NCBI RefSeq assembly: GCF_004364775.1
Contig: NZ_SOAL01000004.1
Coordinates: 186,001 to 250,000, forward strand
DNA: 64,000 nucleotides
Source: Comamonas sp. JUb58
GTDB lineage: Bacteria; Pseudomonadota; Gammaproteobacteria; Burkholderiales; Burkholderiaceae_C
Direction: 5' to 3'
Shown: piece by piece, positions 45,118 to 52,262 of the stretch
Layout of the letters: each line of letters begins with the position of its first letter
Numbering within the stretch: the first letter of the stretch is position 1
The notes under the pieces: generated by a model
Told to the model about the DNA's origin: nothing
Seen by the model: the letters and a program-made list of their open reading frames with translations, nothing else
The model's database searches: none
Made by a program: the position numbers and the translations under genes

Positions 45118-45415
45118 CGCCAGCGCATTTACTGGCGTTACCAACGATGACAACACGCAAAACGGCTATACCTTTGCAGGTGGTTTTGGCATAGCGGGCG
45201 ATGGCCACGCCGAGTCAACCGACAACGGAGCAACGTGGCATATGCAAGAGGGGACCCCTGCCTTTCGCATGACCGTCGTGCCTTTTGAGGACGTCGTAGT
45301 ACCGCCCGAAGCACTCACGCCTACTCCTGGGCCAAGCCTGGGTGCTGTAGGCCTTGTCTCTCTGGTCAGTGTGATCGGCATTTTGGGCCTGCGCCGCACG
45401 CGCAAATCAGCATAA
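45118..45415 (+). pseudogene. Truncated copy of the choice-of-anchor/sorting-signal gene (5' lost at MITE)
   Basis: The 3' 98 codons are close to the intact gene at 47186-47929 (for example NDDNTQNGYTFAGGF, GHAESTDNGATWH, PAFRMTVVPFEDVVVPP). They end in the same kind of C-terminal signal (LGAVGLVSLVSVIGILGLRR). The part matching residues 1-150 of the paralogue is gone, including the signal peptide. The break lies exactly at MITE copy C. An in-frame ATG within the MITE at 45101 could allow translation of a leaderless stub, but this could not be exported. Most likely non-functional. Confidence 0.85.
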
Positions 45416-45601
45416 GCAACCACGGCAACGCCCCTTGCCTTGGTTGGAGCAGGGGCTAATGCGATTCCATTGGGCTTGCGTTGTGCAAAAGCCTTAAGTG
45501 AACTGACCGCCGTTTCCGCAGCAAAAGCGTTTGATGGGTTGGTGACAGTGCTGATCGATGTACTTCCCATCTGGAGCGCACCGCAAGTCATCAACGCTTG
45601 A

Positions 45602-45637
45602 ATCCACAAGGGCAGCCAATTGGCCGCCCTTGTGGAT
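45602..45637. terminator. Long perfect hairpin
   Basis: ATCCACAAGGGC (45602-45613) pairs perfectly with 45626-45637, and the 12-base loop is itself a GCCAATTGGC palindrome. It lies 20 bases after the small minus-strand gene. There is no T-run, so termination is probable but not certain. Confidence 0.6.
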
Positions 45638-45656
45638 TTCAGAACGACGAAGCGCT

Positions 45657-45794
45657 TTAAAACGGTACAAAGACCGCTATCAGCAAAAACACCAGCACCA
45701 CCGCGCCAATGATGGCAAAACGCTTGTTGGCGAATCGCCCAGCGCGGGTGTGGGAATTGGTGGGCTTGGTAGGTTTGAGGTCTGGTGGGTTCAT
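45657..45794 (-). CDS. Small membrane protein, 45 residues
   Basis: A short frame reads MNPPDLKPTKPTNSHTRAGR..., a polar Pro/Thr/Arg-rich start, then a single strong helix (FAIIGAVVLVFLLIAVFVPF) to the stop. Codon use is coding-like, and a hairpin follows. It may be a small single-pass inner-membrane protein; no family is recognised. An overlapping plus-strand frame continues into the next gene and is not used. Confidence 0.5.
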   Translation of the reverse strand: MNPPDLKPTKPTNSHTRAGRFANKRFAIIGAVVLVFLLIAVFVPF

Positions 45795-45918
45795 ACCTGA
45801 GAATCTAGCTATCCGCTTGGCGCGCGCGCGTCAGACAAAGTACAGACTGCATGACAGCCCGCAACAGCGGGCTTGTCTGCCAGAGCCGCAGCATCGGCTG
45901 CCTAAAGAGGAATACAGA

Positions 45919-46344
45919 ATGCGTGGTTGGATGATGGTGGCAGCACTGCTGGTAGGCTTGGCACAAGGGAGCGGGGCTTCTGAGGCAGCCGCCGTAGATG
46001 CACTGCCCCAACGCAGCGAACGCACTGGCGCATCGCACCAGGATGCCGACCAGCCCTTGGAACGCGAACGGGAACGGTCGCAAGATCAGGGCCAGGAAGA
46101 GAGACAAGAACAGAACCGCAGCGCCCCCCCCCGACGCATACTGGCGGACCCCGCCACCAGTTCGAGCAGCACGTCCGCCCCCGCGCAGCCGGTCTTTATC
46201 ATCAGCTGCAATGCCAGCGGTTGCAATGACAACCAGGGCAACTTCCTCACCCGCTCCGGGCCCCAGCGCCTGGTGGGGCCCAAGGGCATCAGTTGCCAGC
46301 TGATGGGCGGCAACTGGCAGTGCAGCCCCGGCTCACTCCCCTGA
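45919..46344 (+). CDS. Secreted protein with charged repeat-like middle and C9 tract
   Basis: The 141-residue protein has a signal peptide (MRGWMMVAALLVGLAQGSGA). A Glu/Arg/Gln-rich segment follows (PLERERERSQDQGQEERQEQ). The C-terminal part has three Cys in CNASGCNDNQGNF and ISCQLMGGNWQC-like strands, suggesting a small disulfide-bonded module. The codons for APPR contain nine consecutive C (46124-46132); a one-base slip would change the whole C-terminal module. AAAGAGG precedes ATG 45919. No family is recognised. Confidence 0.6.
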   Translation: MRGWMMVAALLVGLAQGSGASEAAAVDALPQRSERTGASHQDADQPLERERERSQDQGQEERQEQNRSAPPRRILADPATSSSSTSAPAQPVFIISCNASGCNDNQGNFLTRSGPQRLVGPKGISCQLMGGNWQCSPGSLP

Positions 46345-47185
46345 TTCGCAACGCCAGACAAAAGGGCTGGGGCGAGCAGCTAGAGGGTCCACTGCAATGC
46401 CTGACCAATCTTCCTTCGCTCGGAACAGTGCTTGGCTCAGGTTGCGCTGTGCACCGCGACCAAGGCGGCATTGAAAGCGGTTCTTTGCCGCAAGTCTAGA
46501 TGCTTGTCCGCCAGTATGGCTTTGGCCATCGCCAACTTCTGCAATCCGTAGAAGGATGCCTCCAAGAGGCCATGTGCAGGGGTTGCGAATACACAAGGTG
46601 CTGCTCCCGCCTCGCATGGTGCAGATACCCTGATCCAACCTTGGAATGTTGGCAAAACCGAGAGGGCTGGCAGCACGTCATCGACCACGCGATCTTGGGG
46701 GCTAATTTGCAAAGAGGTACTACGGCAGCAGCAGGTACAAATAGAGCATCGAGTCGACTACAAACGTCAGATTTCCGATAGCAATGTGCGGTCGATAACA
46801 GTCGATGAGCACTGCCAGATCACGTCCTGTTAAAGAGGTCATTTGGCCATCTTCTCAATCCCAAATCCAGCAGCCACGCCCGAATTGCCTCATCTGTCGC
46901 TTATCGCGTGCGATGGGGCTGGGTGTCAGTGGTGCAGGATTTCTGTCAAGCGTCCTCTGCCACTACTTGCCAACAAAGCGCCAAACATTTAATTGATATT
47001 CAATAAACCTATCAACCTATGAAATTTCATTTTCACAACGAATATTTAAAAAATTACATTGATCCTTGATTAACTAGTATTGTTTAGCGAAGCCCCGCTA
47101 TCTCAGGCTTACAGACGAAATGTTAAGCGCTTTGCAGAAATGCAGTACCAGCGAAAATTTTCATTCAGTTACAGTAGAAAATAGC
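46345..47185. other. Gene-free stretch
   Basis: About 840 bases. Frames on both strands from 46370 to 46750 are short and lack ribosome sites or known motifs; they may be decayed coding DNA. Positions 46985-47110 are AT-rich and should hold the promoter of the next gene. Confidence 0.4.
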
Positions 47186-47929
47186 ATGCCAACTTTGATA
47201 CGCGCCGTCTTTCGCAACTACGCCGCCGTTGGGCTGTTGATCTGCACCTCCGCCTGGGCGCCTTTGTCATCGGCACAAATTCCACCGCCACCATTCGTAG
47301 CGGTGAACAGCTTGCCCATCGATGAAGCGACCTCCTATCAGTTCGAAAGCCCCAACCAGCGCGGGCCAACGTTTCAGACAGGCACCATCCCCACGCGCAT
47401 TCAAGAGATTGCTTTTGGCTTTGACTTGGGAGACTCGGTGACAGCAACACTGAGCCTGTACCAACTCGATAACACAACCAACCTGCCTACAGGATCTGCT
47501 CTGGCCTCCACGCCCATCAGCATGGTGGGCACCAGCGCAGCGACTGATGTCATAACCTACAACGCGACACAGTTGGGAGCCATTGCCACGACGACGTTGC
47601 AGTCGGGTCAGAAATACGCGCTGATTTTGTCTAACGCCAGCGCGTTTGCTGGAGTTACCAATGATGACAACACGCAAAACGGCTATACCTTTGCAGGTGG
47701 CTTTAGCGTAGCGGGCGATGGTCACGCCGAGTCAACCGACAATGGAGCAACCTGGCATACGCAAGGAGGAACCCCTGCCTTTCGCATGACCGTCGTGCCT
47801 TTTGAGGACGTCGTGGTACCCCCTATCACTGCTCCCACTCCCGTGCCAGGCTTGGGTGCAACAGGCTTGGTTTCCCTCGTCTCCATCATGGGCTTCATGG
47901 GCCTGCGCCGCGCGCGCAAATCCGCTTGA
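47186..47929 (+). CDS. Secreted choice-of-anchor protein with IPTL-like C-terminal signal
   Basis: The 247-residue product starts at ATG 47186 with a signal peptide (AAVGLLICTSAWAPLSSAQ). A beta-rich domain of about 190 residues follows (TSYQFESPNQRGPTFQTG, ATLSLYQLDNTTNLPTGSAL, YALILSNASAF) of the choice-of-anchor type. It ends PVPGLGATGLVSLVSIMGFM with an RRARKSA tail, matching the length and layout of IPTL-CTERM signals though without the exact motif. It should be exported and held or processed at the envelope. A truncated duplicate lies at 45118-45415. An IS remnant begins about 20 bases downstream. Confidence 0.8.
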   Translation: MPTLIRAVFRNYAAVGLLICTSAWAPLSSAQIPPPPFVAVNSLPIDEATSYQFESPNQRGPTFQTGTIPTRIQEIAFGFDLGDSVTATLSLYQLDNTTNLPTGSALASTPISMVGTSAATDVITYNATQLGAIATTTLQSGQKYALILSNASAFAGVTNDDNTQNGYTFAGGFSVAGDGHAESTDNGATWHTQGGTPAFRMTVVPFEDVVVPPITAPTPVPGLGATGLVSLVSIMGFMGLRRARKSA

Positions 47930-47949
47930 GCACCGCGAACACCCTCCAT

Positions 47950-48625
47950 CCACGAAGCGTCCATAAATGACCGCAGCTGCCAACTTCAGCAGCGCTTCGT
48001 GGATGTCTGGCCGTCTTTCAAACCGGATTCGTAGTTTGCCAAAGTCTGCAAACTATCCGGGCTTTCTCTCCACCACCCAGCAGTGCATGCCCAATCGCTC
48101 GCTGCTTTCAACCCCACGTCTGCCGATCCGACTGGCAATGCTCCTGTGCCTCAGTTGATGGCGGCAACGTTTGTAGTCATAGCCCTTGTCGGCATGCAGC
48201 TTTGCAGGTCTTTTCGGAGGTTTCCTGACAAACCTGCAACCGCAGAGATCGAGTCCACACACTTTTTAAACATCTTGGAGTCAAGCCGATTGACCCCGCT
48301 GACCAAGATAACCAGCGGGATGCCTCTGGCATCTACGACGATGTGCCGTTTGGAACCAAGTTGCCCACTGCCCGCGGGGTTGGGACCCGTTTCCTGGCCC
48401 CCTGGGGCTTGGCATCGAGAAGCCATCAATACTGGCCCGGCTCCAATCAATCTGGTCATGCGCACGCAAGCGAATGGGCATGGATTGGTGCAACTGCTCC
48501 CAGACACCAGCGACGCTCCAATCGCGCAGGCACCGCCAGCAAATCATGCTGCTGCCGTACCCGAGGGATTGAGGAACGTCTTCCATGGAATACCGTGTGC
48601 AGCACAAACAGAATGCCGTTGAGGG
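47950..48625 (-). pseudogene. IS427-type IS5-family transposase remnant (frameshifted, 5' lost)
   Basis: Minus-strand fragments in three frames add up to the later two thirds of an IS427-group transposase: EDVPQSLGYGS, GVWEQLHQSM, DQIDWSRASID, QLGSKRHIVVDARGIPL, VSGVNRLDSKMF, KLHADKGYDYKRCRHQLR, RRGVESSERLGMHCWVVER and a final LKLAAAVIYGRFVD. At least three frameshifts separate them. The expected N-terminus is missing; at about 48.62 kb the sequence changes to a different transposase. It is non-functional. Confidence 0.85.
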
Positions 48626-49028
48626 CAACTGATGCGTGTCCAAAAGGCGGCGGAAGCGCAAGATGGTGCTCTCGTCGGGCATGGAACTGATGTCTGGATC
48701 AAGCCTGGCAAAGCTGGCAAACACCGGTGTGTCGTATAGCGCCGCTTCCACTACAGGGTCTGAGAGGTTGAATCACTGCAGCAGCAGGTGGATGCGCAGC
48801 ATGGATTCGACTGCAAAAGCAGGCCTGCCAGTGTCTTTGGGCGGGCTGTGCGACTCGATGAGCGTTACCAGCTCATGCCAGGGAGCGACTAAATCCATCT
48901 CTTTCAAGAACTCAAGCTTGCACGTGCGTTTGGACTTCTTCATAAATCCGGTGGTCAGGCTCATTTGCTTCATCTGTGGATCATCCCATGCGCTGCGGCC
49001 ATTTGGGAATTTTTCAGAACATCCTTAA
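48626..49028 (-). pseudogene. IS5-group transposase N-terminal remnant with terminal repeat
   Basis: From ATG 48973 on the minus strand comes MKQMSLTTGFMKKSKRTCKL, followed by EFLKEMDLVAPWHELVTLIE and VESMLRIHLLLQ. After one frameshift come EAALYDTPVFASFARLD and DESTILRFRRLLDTHQ. This is the usual start of IS5-group transposases. The element end at 49024 reads GGATGTTCTGAAAAATTCCC inward and is flanked by TTAA (49025-49028), a YTAR-type target. The catalytic C-terminal half is lost, replaced by the IS427-type fragment. Confidence 0.85.
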
Positions 49029-49503
49029 TCGCGGGATGCACAGCGTAGATAACACACAGGAAAACCTGAACGATCGCCAGGCCAAACTCCCCAAAAAACC
49101 ACTTTTCTCACCTTAGAAATATCAATAAACAATTACCAATAACAAATACTATTGTCTGAAATTACAACCAATGTAAGATTTTAAAATTGTTTGTTATTGA
49201 GATACCTCAGATCCGACGTAAAAAAATTATTTCTCTTCGCTAACCAGCCTCATAACTCTCCAGAGGCCAACAGCCCAAAAACCAACACTTTCAGAGCTTC
49301 CATGTCTAGGCATTCAGCGCCAGGCCTCAATGCAGCGGTAAAGCCTATCATTAATATTATTATTGATTACATCAATAGTTGGCAATCGATTAAAAAGCCC
49401 AATAAGCCATAGAATTCCTCCTCATGCACCGGATATCTCCGATGCATCGGGTCATTCGTCGATGGTGAATGACTTGCTTCTGCGAAAAGAATGAGGAGAA
49501 ACC
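49029..49503. other. AT-rich gene-free stretch and leader of the Cys-module gene
   Basis: About 475 bases with low GC. A 73-codon frame at 49191 from TTG lacks a ribosome site. Just before the next gene, GTCATTC / GAATGAC (49451-49471) can form a small hairpin, and GCACCGGATATCTCCGATGC is palindrome-like; a leader-RNA role is possible. Confidence 0.4.
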
Positions 49504-50076
49504 GTGTTGAACACGAAGATGCTGGCTACCACCTTGGCGTTGGCTGCCTTAGGCCTTGTTACCACAACGGCCCATGCGCAGATCCAGCCTGAACTGGAAT
49601 TAGATATTGAGCACCTGCAAGTGGACGAGGAGTTTTTTAACGTAGAGAACGTATCGAGCTTGCGCAACGCTGCAGCCACCCATACTGACTATGTTTGCCG
49701 CTCGGGTGGCGCCATTCCACACGGCTGGGCTGCTACCGGCAAAGCAACGGTTGGCGGTTGCGGAAACGCCGCTCAGTACGGCTTCAATGCTTTCCGGATC
49801 GTGCGCTTGGTGCCCGGCAACACCTATGCCATTTGCGGCAGTACACAGCCGCTACGCGCTGGATGGGTGATCCAGCAGTACGCCTATGGCGACGCCTGCG
49901 GTACACACAACTCCAGCGCCTACGTGAATCAAGTGGTGACCTACCCCAGCAAGGGCCAGACCTACACCGTCTGCACCGGCTCACCATTGCCTGCAGGTTT
50001 TTCCGTCCTGAACGCGCAAGTTCATAAAGCAGGCTGCCAGCCTTATACGCTTCATAACGCCATGACCATTCGGTAA
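49504..50076 (+). CDS. Secreted protein of three ~40-residue two-cysteine modules
   Basis: The 190-residue protein starts at GTG 49504, six bases after GAGGAG. It has a signal peptide (LATTLALAALGLVTTTAHAQ) and an acidic linker, then three similar units from residue 62. Each has an aromatic-x-x-Cys, then P-x-GW/F, then G-x-CG or GC after about 23 residues: YVCRSGGAIPHGW...GGCGN, YAICGSTQPLRAGW...DACGT and YTVCTGSPLPAGF...KAGCQ. One disulfide per unit is likely. I know no family with this repeat. The neighbours are also secreted proteins. Confidence 0.75.
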   Translation: MLNTKMLATTLALAALGLVTTTAHAQIQPELELDIEHLQVDEEFFNVENVSSLRNAAATHTDYVCRSGGAIPHGWAATGKATVGGCGNAAQYGFNAFRIVRLVPGNTYAICGSTQPLRAGWVIQQYAYGDACGTHNSSAYVNQVVTYPSKGQTYTVCTGSPLPAGFSVLNAQVHKAGCQPYTLHNAMTIR

Positions 50077-50326
50077 GCACTGCCCAAGCAGTCATCTTAA
50101 AAATAAAATTTGACGTCTACAAATACGGATCAAGCATATTTTCACATGCATTAACAATCACAAAGACGCGTTCCATATACGCTCATTTTTAACATCAAGC
50201 TGTTTTCAAAGAAATTTGAGCACCGATAAAAATGCTGGTGCACAGCGCGCCTCTGTTTATGCACTTGGTTATCAGGCCAATAGCCGCGAGTAAACAATCG
50301 CGCTATTGGATAACGTCAGGAGATAT
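50077..50326. other. AT-rich intergenic region
   Basis: About 250 AT-rich bases carrying the promoter and ribosome site (CAGGAGATAT) of the lipoprotein gene. No gene is visible. Confidence 0.4.
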
Positions 50327-51877
50327 ATGAAAAAATTATTGAATGGTTTGTTAATATGTGCACCGCTTTTGTTAGCGGCCTGTGGCGGTGGTGGCGGCAG
50401 TGCCGGCGACACATCCCGCCAATACAGCATCAAGCTCACGGCGTCCAAAGCATCAGTCCCCGTGAATATCGCTTCAAGCTTGCCCGGTTACGGAAATGGG
50501 GACTTCTACCCCTACATGTCCACTATTTACATCCAGGCCCGTGCCGGCCACGGCCCCATTCCTAACCAAGAGAATGGTGCCTTTGCATGCAATATCATCT
50601 CGGGTCTCAACTCGGGCGCACTGTATTACCTGGACGGTAAGAGTGAAAACACGCAGGATGTAATCATCAGGGGCGAGACCGTCAAGGTTCCTGGCGCCTA
50701 CCGCAACATTTCTCTGGGATCGAATGCGGGTGGCGCTTCATTCCACATCATCTCGCGTGACATCATCGGTGATGTGACGGTGCAGTGCAGCGTGAGCGAC
50801 CCCCGCGACAAACAGATATACACCGACCGCGCCACCGTGCGGGTGGGCGGCGGGGGCTCTGCGACCCCCGCTACGGTCACCTTGACAAAGCAGACCGCCT
50901 ATGTAGGCTCGCGTGACAACCTCAACAACCTGCCCAACAGCGTGGGGGTGCAGGCCATCCTCAAGAATGACAATCACCAGCCTGTCAGTAGCACGGGGAT
51001 GACCAACCTACAGGTCAGCATAGTTCCCAATGCGGCATCAGACGGCGCTAGGCTCATGGTGGGCGGACAGACCCATAGCGGGTCGATGCAGCTCAGCACC
51101 GTCAATGGCATCGGTCAGTTCTCGGTGGCCAGCGGTCCTGCATCGGGCTCCTTGTTGCTGCGATTGACGGTCGATCGCGCTGACAACGACGTTGCCAACG
51201 GTCTCCAGGACCCGATCACCCAGTATGCGGTGATTCCAGTGGTGCATGCGATTGCCTCCAGTGCCTTGACCATCCCTGATTCGGAACTGGCCCTGACGGT
51301 GCAGAACGCCGAGCCTTACACCCATGCCTTGATCGCTGAAGGCGGCGTTGCACCGTTTCTGTGGTCCACCAATTCCATCTTGCCAACAGGCCTGAGCCTG
51401 GGCTCTGACGGACTGATCTCAGGCACGCCCAATGTGCAGAAGCCCGGCGCCTATACCGTCGTAGTGAATGTGCGTGATGCCAACGGCGCCACCGCACGCA
51501 AGACCTTGGTGTTGACCATCGTCGGTAATCTGCCGGACAACCCAGTCGCCTTCACCATCAACGGCTGCACCGGGTCGTCAGACGCGCCCTGCGAAATCAC
51601 ATCGGTGGAGGTGGGAAGCTCCTATACCTATTCGTTCTCGGCCACTGGTAGCAACGTGACCTGGACGCTGGAGGGGGCACCAGGCTGGATGCAGGTGGTC
51701 AGCCAAGGATCAATTGGCCGTATAGCGTCGGGAGCGCCTCTGACCTGCAGACAGGTGGGGACTTATCGCATGTTCGTGACTGCCAGGAATTCGGCCAATG
51801 TAGTGACCCGTGAAGTGACCTTTAGGGTAACGAGCACTGGAACCGCATGTCCCCCCCCCGTCGTCACACCACCCTGA
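50327..51877 (+). CDS. Large lipoprotein with Ig-like (He_PIG) domains and a terminal C9 tract
   Basis: The 516-residue protein has a lipoprotein signal peptide with lipobox LLAAC at residues 15-19, followed by a Gly/Ser stretch. The body is beta-rich. At least one putative-Ig domain is clear (APFLWSTNSILPTGLSLGSD, GLISGTPNVQKPGAYTVVVN), and a further Ig-like unit follows. Paired Cys occur in NGCTGSSDAPCE. CAGGAG lies six bases before ATG 50327. Nine C in a row (51851-51859) encode the final PPP; slippage would replace the last residues with a longer tail. The anchor residue points to an outer-membrane lipoprotein, possibly adhesive. Confidence 0.8.
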   Translation: MKKLLNGLLICAPLLLAACGGGGGSAGDTSRQYSIKLTASKASVPVNIASSLPGYGNGDFYPYMSTIYIQARAGHGPIPNQENGAFACNIISGLNSGALYYLDGKSENTQDVIIRGETVKVPGAYRNISLGSNAGGASFHIISRDIIGDVTVQCSVSDPRDKQIYTDRATVRVGGGGSATPATVTLTKQTAYVGSRDNLNNLPNSVGVQAILKNDNHQPVSSTGMTNLQVSIVPNAASDGARLMVGGQTHSGSMQLSTVNGIGQFSVASGPASGSLLLRLTVDRADNDVANGLQDPITQYAVIPVVHAIASSALTIPDSELALTVQNAEPYTHALIAEGGVAPFLWSTNSILPTGLSLGSDGLISGTPNVQKPGAYTVVVNVRDANGATARKTLVLTIVGNLPDNPVAFTINGCTGSSDAPCEITSVEVGSSYTYSFSATGSNVTWTLEGAPGWMQVVSQGSIGRIASGAPLTCRQVGTYRMFVTARNSANVVTREVTFRVTSTGTACPPPVVTPP

Positions 51878-52262
51878 GCATGGGCATGCTGCCTCTGAAG
51901 GTGTCTGACCCCAGTCCATCGCAGCGCAGGCATGGGGTCCAATGCTGAAAGGCCCAGAAGCCATTCCGGATAAAAACAACGCGTAGCTGTTTTTAACAGC
52001 GTAATTTTATTAACGATTCCTCTGGAGGGAGGAAGTGCTTCTTAGGAAGCCAACCCCTTGGGCCCGCATTGTGCGGGCCTTTTTTTACTTGGCGTCAGTG
52101 CCAGTGGCTCAGCCTGACCAACGCATCAACACCGAGACAGCCTGCCACAGGGCCTGTAGGAGCTCACTTACATCTTTGTAAACAATGGTACAAGTACAAT
52201 TTGCGCGCTTGCCCACGCGTATTTTTTGTTCTGCACCTCGCTCCTACACCCGCCCTCCACCC
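51878..52262. other. Intergenic region before the kinase gene
   Basis: About 385 bases with one clear terminator (listed) and a smaller GCTTC/GGAAGC hairpin at 52037-52050. No gene is visible. The kinase gene has no obvious ribosome-binding site in its leader. Confidence 0.45.
52061..52086 (+). terminator. Rho-independent terminator
   Basis: Perfect stem GGCCCGC / GCGGGCC (52061-52067, 52073-52079) followed by TTTTTTT. It separates the lipoprotein gene from the signalling cluster. Confidence 0.9.

Noticed and set aside
46437..46712. Minus-strand 91-codon frame
   Set aside because: No ribosome site, no recognisable domain and overlapping frames of similar length; treated as gene-free.
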